Shown: positions 35,838-44,249, counted from the first letter of the stretch. The stretch is 55,784 bases of DNA from Fulvimarina manganoxydans (GCF_900176465.1 NZ_FWXR01000027.1:1-55784), one strand, 5' to 3'. The notes: generated from the sequence alone by a model not told the origin. A program made the numbers and translations.

Positions 35838-36066
35838 GGGAGGATGGGAGGGTTGGGAGCTTATAATTGACTGATCTCCATGCGCGCCCAGGCGCGCCCC
35901 CGCATGTATATGTGGGTCGCCGCAAAAAACGCTCCCGTTCCTCCCAAACCCTCCCAACGCCCTGCTGGGCAAGGCTTCCAGTCCTCGCTGACCCTCCCAT
36001 CACTCTCCCGGTTTCGGGAGGGTGGAGTGCGGTTTGGGCAAAGCCCGAACCCCTCTGCGAGAGGGG
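35838..36066. promoter_or_regulatory. G-quadruplex and hairpin cluster, possible phage replication origin or control region
   Basis: In a 284-bp gene gap, the plus strand has GGG-5-GGG-1-GGG-2-GGG at 35838-35857. The minus strand has a mirrored tract (CCC-6-CCC-3-CCC-1-CCC on plus, 35934-35955). GGGAGG-type hexamers occur about eight times in both orientations. Hairpins follow at 36001-36024 (CACTCTCCCG/CGGGAGGGTG, GTTT loop), 36031-36050 (GTTTGGGC/GCCCGAAC) and 36050-36066 (CCCCTCT/AGAGGGG). The primase/helicase genes lie upstream in the same operon. Confidence 0.5.
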
Positions 36067-36082
36067 CGCGGGGTCGAACGGC

Positions 36083-36379
36083 TCACGCTTCGGCATAGGT
36101 CGAACCGTCTTCGTCAGGGAGTTCGTCGAACGCACCACACCAGTCGTTCATACAGGTCACAGGCCAAGGCGATCGCGAGGCTGCCGGCGGCGAATGGCGA
36201 CAGAGACCGAAAGCGGGGCGTGGTCTGATATTTTTCGGAAGGTCCGCCTCCTGAAGGCATCGTTGGTTACTCTTGCCTTCCGCGAAATCCTCGTTCACCA
36301 CGTCCCAGTGTCGGCAGTCCTGGCAAGTCGGTTCCTTCGACATCACCGGCGCATCGGCTTCGACATTTTTCATCAGCAT
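36083..36379 (-). CDS. Small Cys-rich phage protein, probable zinc binding
   Basis: 98 aa; ATG 36379 overlaps the upstream stop (TGATG). TCQDCRHWD, RCLQEADLPK, GLCRHSPP and CMNDWCGAF give pairs of cysteines and His typical of small metal-binding phage proteins. No known function. Confidence 0.7.
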   Translation of the reverse strand: MLMKNVEADAPVMSKEPTCQDCRHWDVVNEDFAEGKSNQRCLQEADLPKNIRPRPAFGLCRHSPPAASRSPWPVTCMNDWCGAFDELPDEDGSTYAEA

Positions 36380-37134
36380 CACGCCTCTCCACTCCGTTCC
36401 AACTTCCTCATCACTTCGGTCTTCAGCCTCAGACCGAGCCAATGGTTGCTGTTGCTTTGCTTTCGCTCATGGCCGATCAGCACCATTGTGCGGCCGAACA
36501 TATTTTCCGTCATGGTGGGTTGGCCGGTGATCGCGGCCCAGCGGCAGAAGGCCTGATAGAGCGGGCGCGCCTGCACCCGCGCGGTCGCCTCCGCTTCGCA
36601 GCAATCGGCCAGGAAATCGGCGACGATCGGGATCAGCCGCGCCTGATGGTCGGAGGATGGTTGCGGCACGGGCCGTTCGCCGGCGCCGACCGGCAACTCC
36701 GGCCCGCCGCGATCGGCCCATATCTTGCGCGCGGCCGCGATCCCATGGGTCCGGCGCACCGTGTCGCAGATGCGCGAGAGCTGGGCGAGATCGGCCAACG
36801 GAAGGTCTTCACGCCCATAGGCCCCGGTCCTGCGGATCGAAGGCAGGACATCATGAAAGACCCAGCGCTTGAACCGCTCAGCTTCCGCCTTCCGGCTTTC
36901 GAAGATCAGCCGATAGAGGCCCGGCTCGCGAAGCCAGACCATCATCTGTTCACCGCCAGGGGTACCCGTACTGCGGGCACCCTTTTCGTCAGCTGGAATA
37001 CGTGCGAAAGCATTCTCCGGCTTCTCAATGGACAGGCATCGACAACAATCCCGACCGTTGAACAGCGGATCGTCACCATCGAATTCGACCCGCACCGGAT
37101 CGCCCTCGAAATCGAAAGTTTGAAGCCCGGTCAT
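36379..37134 (-). CDS. BRO-N domain antirepressor-like protein with primase-type winged helix
   Basis: 251 aa. N-terminal BRO-N domain: VRVEFDGDDPLFNGRDCCRCL, MVWLREPGLYRLIFESRKAEA (each quoted in part) and FKRWVFHDVLPSIRRTGAYG. The C-terminal ~65 residues (ARPLYQAFCRWAAITGQPTM, FGRTMVLIGH, NSNHWLGLRL) resemble the winged helix at the end of P4/D5-type primases that binds origin DNA. So it may bring a BRO domain to the phage origin. ATG/TGA overlaps on both sides put it in the leftward early operon. Confidence 0.75.
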   Translation of the reverse strand: MTGLQTFDFEGDPVRVEFDGDDPLFNGRDCCRCLSIEKPENAFARIPADEKGARSTGTPGGEQMMVWLREPGLYRLIFESRKAEAERFKRWVFHDVLPSIRRTGAYGREDLPLADLAQLSRICDTVRRTHGIAAARKIWADRGGPELPVGAGERPVPQPSSDHQARLIPIVADFLADCCEAEATARVQARPLYQAFCRWAAITGQPTMTENMFGRTMVLIGHERKQSNSNHWLGLRLKTEVMRKLERSGEA

Positions 37135-37523
37135 TCTGCGCCTCCCACCAACTCTGGCTCGGCGCAGACACCGTCAAAGTCGAATTCATCCCGATAGCGC
37201 CGGAAATGGTCATGGCGGCACGGTTCCTCGCAGCCCGAGCCGGCCAGGCCGGAGCGGATCAACCAGCCGAGCTCCGGCTCGTCGCTGCCATCGGCCTCGG
37301 CCGGATCGCCCTCTTCGCTGTGATCGTCCTCTTCGAAATCCTCACAGGCCGCGCCAAGGGCGGCGAGCCGGTCCAGATCCTCGCCGGTCACCGGCAGGAC
37401 CAGCCGGAAATGGCCATTCCTCAGGCGTGTGACATCCGATCGCTCGATCAGATGCAGGATGAAATCACGGGTGAAAAGAAGGTCGCTTGAGGGCGCGACG
37501 GCCCGTTCGCTGGGCAAAGCCAT
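37131..37523 (-). CDS. Acidic phage hypothetical protein
   Basis: 130 aa. LLFTRDFILHLIERSDVTRLR, GHFRLVLPVTGEDLDRLAALG and an acidic tail (EEDDHSEEGDPAEADGSDEPE) with CEEPCRHDHFRRY. ATG 37523 is chosen; a 521-aa frame that extends to 38696 crosses a terminator and is antisense to the WYL gene. Confidence 0.6.
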   Translation of the reverse strand: MALPSERAVAPSSDLLFTRDFILHLIERSDVTRLRNGHFRLVLPVTGEDLDRLAALGAACEDFEEDDHSEEGDPAEADGSDEPELGWLIRSGLAGSGCEEPCRHDHFRRYRDEFDFDGVCAEPELVGGAE

Positions 37524-37682
37524 AGCGGTGGTCTCCACGATCTGTGTTGGACCTGACCGCTCGCTACCAAACGGGTGGCCAGGCGACGCCGGATTGGTAG
37601 ACCGGTGACCGTGGGAACCGGCGAGCCTTTCGGCCCCCCGACGCGCCTGACCATAGGACGCCGGGACGCAGAGTCCGGGCGT

Positions 37683-37715
37683 GAAAAAACGCGCTCGGAC
37701 GAGCGTCCGGCGCGT
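37683..37715 (-). terminator. Strong terminator inside the leftward early operon
   Basis: Minus strand ACGCGC-CGGACG-CT-CGTCCG-a-GCGCGT: 12 bp in total with one bulged base, then TTTTTT. It lies in the 345-bp gene gap 37524-37868. It would stop transcripts from the primase region before the BRO genes. Confidence 0.8.
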
Positions 37716-37868
37716 CTTGCGCGCCACGATCACTGAAGCGGCTACCACCCCGCATCCGACCCGTTTTCGATCGGACCCGGTGAGAATGCGCTCGAAGATG
37801 GCGAGCGTCAAGGACTGGACGAAAGCAACATCCTGTGGTGGCCTTCCATCCCGCGACGAGGGGCAAAC

Positions 37869-38684
37869 ATGGGCGAGACGAACATTTTCTGGCTGATCAT
37901 TATGATCTTGCTTGGCGGAATATTTTTCTGGCGCCACGACCGCCGAGAAAAGGCCAAAGCCTCGCGTTCCTATTTCGACCACACGAACCAGGGTTTTCCG
38001 CGACAAGGAATGCTCAGTGACGCCGAGAGGCTGCAACGCGAGATTGATCGCGACTGTGATGCCCTTCAGGTGTTTGCGGAAGACGCCGCACGATTGGTTC
38101 GAACGGCTAGAAACCCGAAGCACGCCGAGAGTGACTTGAAGCGGATAGACCACGGAGCGGGCGAGCTTACTGAGCGTCTTATCGGCAAGCTGGCTCGATA
38201 CGAAGCTGGCGAATTCGTCGACAGATCGTGGGCGCGAGCAGTTCGCTCGACCGCTGGCCGGAACGCAGAGGCAGTGCTTCGTGATATCAGCTTGGTTCGT
38301 GAAGGTATTGCCAAGGCCAATCGTGAGAATTGGAATCCGACGCCTGGTGAGCCCTGGCGCGGCCGTCAGATGAACTTGGTCGAAGACCCGGCCAGAAAGC
38401 CCTACAATGCAGAATCGTGGGATGAAGTCTACAATCGCTCCATCGGCGATGATCTGGAATTCTGGATCCAATACGCAGACGAGGACGGCGTTGTTACAGA
38501 GCGAACGATCAGACCGAAAAGCATCCATCTCGTGCGTTCTGAGTCTTGGGTCTACATCAAAGCAGACTGCTCCCTGCGAGGTGCCGATCGCACTTTTCGC
38601 AGTGACCGTATCCAGGCAGCAAGAAATCTGAAGACGAACCGTCCAATCAAGGACCTTGGCCAATATTTGCGTAGCCGGTACTGA
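37869..38684 (+). CDS. Membrane-anchored WYL-domain protein (moron)
   Basis: 271 aa. N-terminal TM helix (IFWLIIMILLGGIFFW) followed by basic RRHDRREKAK-like residues, a helical linker and a C-terminal WYL-type domain, ~195-260: LEFWIQYADEDG, TERTIRPKSI, SWVYIKADCSLRGADRTFRSDRI (in two parts: SWVYIKADCSLRG, ADRTFRSDRI). WYL domains are SH3-like ligand sensors often found in defence-island regulators; here the HTH is absent and a membrane anchor is present. GAGGGG five bases before ATG supports the start. It is the only plus-strand gene in the 9.3-42.6 kb block and ends 9 bp before the convergent primase stop. Likely an autonomous lysogeny gene. Confidence 0.75.
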   Translation: MGETNIFWLIIMILLGGIFFWRHDRREKAKASRSYFDHTNQGFPRQGMLSDAERLQREIDRDCDALQVFAEDAARLVRTARNPKHAESDLKRIDHGAGELTERLIGKLARYEAGEFVDRSWARAVRSTAGRNAEAVLRDISLVREGIAKANRENWNPTPGEPWRGRQMNLVEDPARKPYNAESWDEVYNRSIGDDLEFWIQYADEDGVVTERTIRPKSIHLVRSESWVYIKADCSLRGADRTFRSDRIQAARNLKTNRPIKDLGQYLRSRY

Positions 38685-38692
38685 AAAGAAAC

Positions 38693-40264
38693 TCATCCCG
38701 CATACCCCGGCTCATATTCGTCGCCCTCGCCCTTGCGAACATTGCCATCCGCATCGATGAAGTCACCGACGGTCTTCACCGTCACCATGTCCAGCCAATA
38801 GACATTGTTCGACTGTTTCGAGCGCCAGCCGCGCTCCTTCATCGCCTTGGTGAAGCCTTTATTCGACCATTCGTTTTCACCGGCCGCCTTCGCCCAGGCC
38901 GAATGCAGGCGGTGGAGTTCGGAGGACTGGACCCGGCTGCCGTCATGTGATCGGACGCAGAGTTCCAGGAACCGGCCAAGGGGATCGGAGTCGGCGAAAT
39001 ACTGCTCCGTCGCTTCCAGGATCGAGGCGGGCGTGACGAGCCCGTTCTCCAGATAGTCGCGAACGCCATCGAGCACGAAATTGAGGATGCCCGAGGCCTC
39101 GGCCTCAAGCTTCTTGGCGAGACGCTTGTCGCGCTCCTCGCGCGGGATATGGACAGACCAGGGAACGAGATCGACGCGCGCCTTGATGCCATCGTCGGAC
39201 CCGGTGATCTCCGGCCGGTAATTGCCGGCCATGGTGACCGTGAATTCCGGCTTGAGGCGGAAAAAGTCCTTGTTCAGATGCCGGACCTTCACCACCTCGC
39301 CGCCGGTCACGAGCTTGATCTTCGCTTCGGCGAGTTTGGCGCCCTTTTCCGGCTCCGATGTGAGCAGCATCCGCACGCGGCGCAGGTCAGCCAATTCGGG
39401 CGTCGCGTCGCCGCCCTTTCGCTTGGCGCCCTGATCGAGAAACGTCTCGATCGGCACCGTGTCGGAGTAATCGCCGAAGACGAAGGAGACAGCGTCGGTG
39501 AAGGTCGATTTGCCGTTCCGGCCCTTGCCGTAGAAGAATGCGATCTTGTGTTCGTCGGCATTTCCGAGCGCGCTATAGCCACACCATTGAGCGAGATACC
39601 GCCGATGTGCCGCGTCGGGCTGTACGCGCTCGAAAAAGCCGTCGAAGACGGGCCGACCTGCGTCCGGATCGAAATCCACCGGTGCGAGCTTGGTGATCAG
39701 ATCACCAGCATCATGCGGCTTGATCGTGACAAGGTCTTCCCCGTCCGGACAGTCTTCCGGCCGACGAAAGACCAGCGTGCCATTGCGGACGTTGAACAGC
39801 ATCGGGTCGGCGTCCAGCATGTCCGGCCGAATGGAGAGCTTGCGGCAGGAGAGCTTCACCAGCGCCTCGATATGGCCCTTCGATTCCGACGACCGGCCCC
39901 ACTGCTTCACCTTTTCCGACAGGAAGACCGCCTCTTTGCCGCGCGTGGCCGGCTGGACTTCAAAATCCTCCGGTGATGCGGCCAGCGCGAAGCCCTCCGT
40001 CTGGATTGCGCGCACGGTGTCATAAATGGCAAGCATGGCTCGGGTTTCGGCGTCCTCGATCACCCAGCGCCGACCGTCCCAGGCCAGCCAGCCAAGTTCC
40101 AGACACCAGCGAAACGTCTCGCCATATCGGGCAACAAAACGCTCGACATTGCCGAGATCCGTCAAAGGCTTGAGCGCCAATTGCACTTCGCGCTTATCGG
40201 CTTCCTTGCCGGGCTTGCCCGACACCGGGCGCCGACCGCCTGTGAATTCGATCACCTCGGGCAT
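38693..40264 (-). CDS. DNA primase/helicase, phage/plasmid P4 (D5) family
   Basis: 523 aa. N-terminal D5_N-like region, then SF3 helicase core: Walker A FFYGKGRNGKSTF, Walker B-like LRRVRMLLTSEPEKG, sensor FTVTMAGNYRPEITG. C-terminal winged helix ELHRLHSAWAKAAGENEWSN. It unwinds the phage origin. MPEVIEF start ATG 40264 overlaps the CHC2 gene; the 12-residue extension upstream is unlikely. Confidence 0.9.
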   Translation of the reverse strand: MPEVIEFTGGRRPVSGKPGKEADKREVQLALKPLTDLGNVERFVARYGETFRWCLELGWLAWDGRRWVIEDAETRAMLAIYDTVRAIQTEGFALAASPEDFEVQPATRGKEAVFLSEKVKQWGRSSESKGHIEALVKLSCRKLSIRPDMLDADPMLFNVRNGTLVFRRPEDCPDGEDLVTIKPHDAGDLITKLAPVDFDPDAGRPVFDGFFERVQPDAAHRRYLAQWCGYSALGNADEHKIAFFYGKGRNGKSTFTDAVSFVFGDYSDTVPIETFLDQGAKRKGGDATPELADLRRVRMLLTSEPEKGAKLAEAKIKLVTGGEVVKVRHLNKDFFRLKPEFTVTMAGNYRPEITGSDDGIKARVDLVPWSVHIPREERDKRLAKKLEAEASGILNFVLDGVRDYLENGLVTPASILEATEQYFADSDPLGRFLELCVRSHDGSRVQSSELHRLHSAWAKAAGENEWSNKGFTKAMKERGWRSKQSNNVYWLDMVTVKTVGDFIDADGNVRKGEGDEYEPGYAG

Positions 40265-41529
40265 GAGTGAACCTCGCCCGTGGGCACCGGCAGCGGCCAA
40301 GCCGGATCAGCGCCGTTTTCGGCCCAATCGAAACCGCGATCGGCGATGACAGCGCGCACCGTGCGCCCATCTTGCGCGTGACGATGGCAGGCCCGAACCA
40401 TCGCCGAGCGGGTGAAGACCGGTTCGGAATCACCATCGCCCAGGAGGACTAGCTCATCGACATGATCTGGGATTGGTGCGGCTGGGCTCGATAGGTCCGG
40501 CTCCTCGCCCGGGACGAAGACAGGACGCTTGCGGCCCTTCCGGTCAGGCTTGACCAGCGACGGATGGCGCATGCGATCGACCGAGCGCCCGGCCAGATTG
40601 CCGAGGTCTCCCGCTGCAAAATAAAACGTGTCATCCCGGAAGACGCCGGTTTCATCGGCCTCGCGCATGGCGAAACCGATGACGGATTCGATCCCTTCTC
40701 CGCCGACCATGCGAATGGCGGTCGAATAGCGCCCGGCGATCGGCAGGAGACCCCCGGCCTTTGTCCCGCGCATCTTCTTTGTGGCCAGCGCCTCGCCGGT
40801 TTCTGGATCGATGATGAAGGGCCGAAATTTTGGGCCGTTGGAAAGGTCGATCCAGGTTCGATGCAAGCCAATCGGCTGCCATGCATCACCCGCCGGCCTG
40901 ACGAACATAACAAGAAGCGCAGGTCCTCGATGCAACACCTGGGCGGCCTTGCCCTGGCCGAACCAATAGGGAAGATTCGGGTGGCAACGGGCATAAACCG
41001 GGTCGGGGAGCGCGAGGCCGCGTGCGGTGAGATACGCCGCCGCCGGTGATCCGGTCAGCGGCCCGGCCGCCTTCCAATCGCCGACACAGCGCGCCCACTC
41101 GCGCTCCCGAAACCGGTTCTGCTCAGCCTCCCGCCGGGCCACCTCCCGCTCCGCCGCCGCCTGGCGCTCCTCCCGCGCCTTCGCCAGCTCCGCCCGGCGT
41201 TCGTCGCTCAAGGCTTCGTCCTCGGGCACGGCCTCGCCGGTCACCATCGAACATGCTTCGAGGAAATCCGCCCGGCGTTTGACATCGAGCCCGGCCACAT
41301 GGGCGGCGAGGCCGATCGCGTCACGCCCGCCATCGCCGCATTTCCGGCAGACCCAGCTGTTTTTGGCCGTGTTGATCGCAAAGCCGTCTCGGCCGCCGGC
41401 GATCGGGCAGGGGCCCGCCTCTTCGCCGGTGCCGATCCGCTTCAGGCCGGTCAGCCCCAGCGCCGGCACCACACTGGCGATCGAGGCGCCCCGAGCGGTT
41501 TCGATGAAGAGATCGGTCGCCGCGCTCAT
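40252..41529 (-). CDS. Phage primase with CHC2-type zinc finger and Toprim-like domain
   Basis: 425 aa. Zinc part at ~30-70: GPCPIAGGRDGFAINTAKNS, WVCRKCGDGGRDAIGL. A coiled Glu/Arg-rich linker (~120-150). Toprim-like part with RMVGGEGIESVIGFAM and ELVLLGDGDSEPVF, both with acidic metal-ligand candidates. It would synthesise primers for the D5 helicase next door, which lacks a separate primase domain. Confidence 0.85.
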   Translation of the reverse strand: MSAATDLFIETARGASIASVVPALGLTGLKRIGTGEEAGPCPIAGGRDGFAINTAKNSWVCRKCGDGGRDAIGLAAHVAGLDVKRRADFLEACSMVTGEAVPEDEALSDERRAELAKAREERQAAAEREVARREAEQNRFREREWARCVGDWKAAGPLTGSPAAAYLTARGLALPDPVYARCHPNLPYWFGQGKAAQVLHRGPALLVMFVRPAGDAWQPIGLHRTWIDLSNGPKFRPFIIDPETGEALATKKMRGTKAGGLLPIAGRYSTAIRMVGGEGIESVIGFAMREADETGVFRDDTFYFAAGDLGNLAGRSVDRMRHPSLVKPDRKGRKRPVFVPGEEPDLSSPAAPIPDHVDELVLLGDGDSEPVFTRSAMVRACHRHAQDGRTVRAVIADRGFDWAENGADPAWPLPVPTGEVHSCPR

Positions 41530-41846
41530 TGCCGATCTCCCTTGGGCCGATCCCCTTTGGGCCCGGCCCCTTTCGAGGTCAGAAGGCTGTGCCGGTTTTC
41601 GAGCCACGCCAGATTCGTGACGACATCGTCGTCGCGCATCCCGCCGGCGCCCCGCGCGACTGCCGTCAGCCCCGCGCCAAAACTCGCCGCCGAGATCGGC
41701 TTGCCGCCCCGCCCACGCGTGAAGCGCTCATATTCGCCATAGGCGCAGGCGATATTGATGCGGCTGCCCGCCCGCGCGATCAGTTTGATCTGGGCAAAGA
41801 CCTCCACCGAGGCCGGGATGATCCCGGCCGAACTATGCTTCGTCAT
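41526..41846 (-). CDS. Phage hypothetical protein upstream of the primase
   Basis: 106 aa. MTKHSSAGIIPASVEVFAQI, RINIACAYGEYERFTRGRGG, DDDVVTNLAWLENRHSLL. ATGA overlap with the primase. Not recognised; the layout suggests an operon member. Confidence 0.6.
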   Translation of the reverse strand: MTKHSSAGIIPASVEVFAQIKLIARAGSRINIACAYGEYERFTRGRGGKPISAASFGAGLTAVARGAGGMRDDDVVTNLAWLENRHSLLTSKGAGPKGDRPKGDRQ

Positions 41847-41986
41847 GGGACATCTCCATGGGCAAAAGGGCTTACGGAAACGGCGCGAGACAAGAGCGGG
41901 GCGGCGTCACGCCGCCGCGTCGACCCTGCCGGTTTCCAGGCCCCAGTTTTTCCAGCCGCCCCGCGACTGGCGTGAGAACAGGATCA

Positions 41987-42139
41987 TCACCGCCACCCCT
42001 CGATCGGGTCCGGCGTGCCCGTCACAGCTGCAACCGTCCGGCGGCGATAGCGTGTGCCTTCCACAGCGAAGCGGGCGAGAAGGTCGATGTCGGTCAGCGT
42101 CTCTTCGAGGACGCGCCAAAGGTCGGCGGGGCGGCTCAT
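41987..42139 (-). CDS. Small phage protein, 50 aa
   Basis: Reads MSRPADLWRVLEETLTDIDL..., ending PDPIEGWR. Its ATG overlaps the stop of the CII-like gene. A second mini-frame (MILFSRQSRGGWKN..., 26 aa, 41907-41987) overlaps its stop as TGATG and may also be translated, but is too short to judge. Confidence 0.5.
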   Translation of the reverse strand: MSRPADLWRVLEETLTDIDLLARFAVEGTRYRRRTVAAVTGTPDPIEGWR

Positions 42140-42567
42140 GGCTGGCTTACCTTTTCGAGGATAAGGCTCGCCGCGCGCACCAATTCGCCCAGCTCGCGGC
42201 GGATCGCCTGGCGCTCGGCGGAATCGACGCGTCCATCTTCCAGCGCCTGAAGAACGACACGAGCGACATCGCCGGTCTCGATCGTCAGCCGGCCCACATC
42301 GTTGAGGGCAAGAGCTTCAGGCTTTGGCGGCGCGGTATGTCGATCGACGAGCCAGCGCGAGACGATTGGCTGGCCGCAATGGCGCTCGAGGGTCGCGACA
42401 TCCGACAGCGGCATGAAGCGCTTCGGCTCGCTCATCACGGCATAGCCGGAGACGAGGCTCTGGGCCTTGCCGAGCAGCTGCGCGGCGGCGCAGGCCCCGC
42501 CGCAAGCGTCGATCAGCGCGCTCGTCATCACCTTCAAAGCGCGATCGTCGGGAGAAAGCTCGCTCAT
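42136..42567 (-). CDS. CII-like phage regulator (Phage_CP76 family)
   Basis: 143 aa. ALIDACGGACAAAQLLGKAQ, SLVSGYAVMSEPKRFMPLSD and ATLERHCGQPIVSRWLVDR are the HTH and conserved second part of the CII/CP76 family, regulators of lysogeny or replication in P2-like phages. Start ATG 42567 (MSELSPDD) precedes the HTH. It lies downstream of the Cro-like gene in the leftward operon. Confidence 0.8.
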   Translation of the reverse strand: MSELSPDDRALKVMTSALIDACGGACAAAQLLGKAQSLVSGYAVMSEPKRFMPLSDVATLERHCGQPIVSRWLVDRHTAPPKPEALALNDVGRLTIETGDVARVVLQALEDGRVDSAERQAIRRELGELVRAASLILEKVSQP

Positions 42568-42638
42568 CGGCTGCGGCTCTTGCGTGTTAGGCGCTGACCG
42601 GTGAAAGCTAGCCGGCACCAAATTCGGAGGACTAAGCG

Positions 42639-42947
42639 ATGAAGCCCTTCACCGAAGATCAAATGCAGGCATGGCGAGATGCGGCCAAGCGAAAGCCACC
42701 GCGAATTCCAGACAATGCCTTCGAGCGGTTTGCGCACGTGCGATCCTTCGACATCGCTGTTCACCCAAACGCCCTGCTGTTGAGGATGATGTGCGGAAAC
42801 GGCGATATCACTGATCTTCGGATCAATCCGGTCCTTGCCAGAGACTTGGCTGCAACAATTCTGAGGGCGGGCCTGGCGGCCGAGTGGCTGAACAAGCAGG
42901 GCGATGTCATCATCCCCGACTTGCCCCCCTTGCCAGACGAAACCTGA
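42639..42947 (+). CDS. Phage hypothetical protein on the plus strand
   Basis: 102 aa. GGAGG stands nine bases before ATG. RIPDNAFERFAHVRSFDIAV, GDITDLRINPVLARDLAATI and WLNKQGDVIIPDLPPLP look like a folded protein. It is opposite to the leftward early genes, so it may be lysogenic. The antisense frame 42564-43049 is Arg/Trp-rich and rejected. Confidence 0.6.
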   Translation: MKPFTEDQMQAWRDAAKRKPPRIPDNAFERFAHVRSFDIAVHPNALLLRMMCGNGDITDLRINPVLARDLAATILRAGLAAEWLNKQGDVIIPDLPPLPDET

Positions 42948-43045
42948 CTGATAGGCAGCAAGCGGGACGAGGCGCCGTCGCACCTGGATCGATCCGGCCG
43001 ATCGCGTCAGCGATCTCACAAGGCTGGCGTTCAAGACGCACTCGC

Positions 43046-43228
43046 TCATCGCTTGGCCCTCCCGCCGGATGAGCCACCCGACTGATCGCCGCCCTCGCTT
43101 CGCGATCGATCCTTAGCCGGCATCACATGACAGACTGTCGCGGGGCGGCGAGGCTTCGAGCCATGATCACGCCCGCCAACAACAATCGCCCGATTTTGCG
43201 CCTGTTGCGCTCCAAGCCGCCCGCTCAT
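43046..43228 (-). CDS. Possible small basic phage protein
   Basis: 60 aa, Arg/Gly/Ser-rich (GRLGAQQAQNRAIVVGGRDH). The only support is the ATGA overlap with the stop of the Cro-like gene. It is of uncertain reality. Confidence 0.35.
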   Translation of the reverse strand: MSGRLGAQQAQNRAIVVGGRDHGSKPRRPATVCHVMPAKDRSRSEGGDQSGGSSGGRAKR

Positions 43229-43437
43229 GCGACGGCTCCTTCAGTCGATGACGCTCGGACAAAGTCATTAATCGTAACGGCGCCAGACGTTGCTGCGACA
43301 ATCTTCTGGATTGTATCCAGGCGAGGCGTGCGCTCTCCACGGATGATCCTTGTGATTGTCGATGCCGGAACTCCGAGCTCGGCCGCGAAGGCTGCGGGGC
43401 TCATCTCATTGGTTCGGAGGAAATCAGCGAGGGTCAT
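43225..43437 (-). CDS. Cro-like HTH regulator
   Basis: 70 aa. MTLADFLRTNEMSPAAFAAE, LGVPASTITRIIRGERTPRL is a compact XRE helix-turn-helix. It is the first gene of the leftward operon and divergent from the cI-like gene, as cro is. The promoter and operators immediately precede it. Confidence 0.85.
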   Translation of the reverse strand: MTLADFLRTNEMSPAAFAAELGVPASTITRIIRGERTPRLDTIQKIVAATSGAVTINDFVRASSTEGAVA

Positions 43438-43443
43438 GCTGCA

Positions 43444-43472
43444 TATTTGCCGAGTGGCAATAAATTTGTCAA
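43444..43472 (-). promoter_or_regulatory. Leftward early promoter (PL-like)
   Basis: Minus strand TTGACA (43467-43472), 17-bp spacer, CAAATA (43444-43449). The -35 lies in operator O2 and the -10 touches O1. Geometry matches the rightward promoter at 44715. Confidence 0.6.
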
Positions 43473-43518
43473 CTGACAATTTGCCACCCGGCCATGGCGA
43501 ATTTTTGCCAATTGGCGA
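43447..43518. promoter_or_regulatory. cI/Cro operator cluster of three palindromes
   Basis: TTGCCGAGTGGCAA (43447-43460), TTGTCAACTGACAA (43466-43479), TTGCCAATTGGCGA (43505-43518). All share TTGYC-N4-GRCAA. A half-site TTGCC lies at 43481. They fill the cro-cI gap and so can control both directions. Confidence 0.75.
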
Positions 43519-43529
43519 ATAAGTCATTC

Positions 43530-44249
43530 ATGACTAACCACATCCGTCGACTGCGAGACGAACGCGGCATCACCCTCGAAAAATTGGCAGAGATGACGGA
43601 CATCTCGGCGGGCCAGCTCTCGCGCATTGAGAAGGGTAAGCGGGGCCTGCGTCTTGAGAGCGCATTGAAGATCGCAAGCGCTCTGGACGTTGATCTCAGC
43701 GAAATCTCGGATTTCTTGGAAGGCGGCGAAGCTGTCTCGCTGCCTGCGTCCCGCGCCAGTCGCCCTCCTCGACCGCTGCCGAATGCTTCGCCATTCGTGC
43801 CAGTGGAATTTCCGCGAGCGACCATCGGGATCTACGGGCAGGTGGCGGGAGGGAAGGACGGTCGCTTTGTCCTCAACGGCCAGAAGGTCATGGACGTGCT
43901 CTGCCCGCCGTCACTTGAGAACGTCAAGGATGCCTACGGCGTGTTCGTATCAGGATCGAGCATGGAGCCACGATACTTTCCCGGCGAAGCGGTCTTTGTG
44001 AACCCGCATATCCCCGTTCGACAAGGCAACTTCGTTATCGCACAGGTTGCCGGCCAGTTCGAAGGCGATGATCCAGGGGCTTATGTCAAACAGTTCGTCT
44101 CGATGACGTCGAGCGGCTTGGTGCTGCGTCAGTTCAATACACGCGAAGGCGTTTCAGAAGATGCATCGGACGCAGATAAATTCGAGCTTCGCTTCCCGCG
44201 CGACGAGGTCATAGCCGTGCATAAGATCGTGGCGACGCTAGACGTGTAG
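43530..44249 (+). CDS. cI-like repressor, HTH plus S24 peptidase-like domain
   Basis: 239 aa. HTH at ~3-60 (IRRLRDERGITLEKLAEMTD, ISAGQLSRIEKGKRGL); S24 domain at ~110-235 with VSGSSMEPRYFPGE (catalytic Ser) and YVKQFV (catalytic Lys). Self-cleavage after RecA activation is expected, which would allow SOS induction. I choose ATG 43530 (MTNHIRRL); the 12 residues from 43494 lie over operator O3. It is the master lysogeny regulator. Confidence 0.9.
   Translation: MTNHIRRLRDERGITLEKLAEMTDISAGQLSRIEKGKRGLRLESALKIASALDVDLSEISDFLEGGEAVSLPASRASRPPRPLPNASPFVPVEFPRATIGIYGQVAGGKDGRFVLNGQKVMDVLCPPSLENVKDAYGVFVSGSSMEPRYFPGEAVFVNPHIPVRQGNFVIAQVAGQFEGDDPGAYVKQFVSMTSSGLVLRQFNTREGVSEDASDADKFELRFPRDEVIAVHKIVATLDV

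Noticed and set aside
37131-38696. 521-aa minus-strand open frame
   Set aside because: Only its last 130 codons look like protein; the rest crosses a strong terminator and is antisense to the WYL gene.
42564-43049. 161-aa minus-strand frame whose ATG overlaps an upstream stop
   Set aside because: The overlap is suggestive, but the sequence looks like noise and the opposite strand has a better gene with GGAGG.
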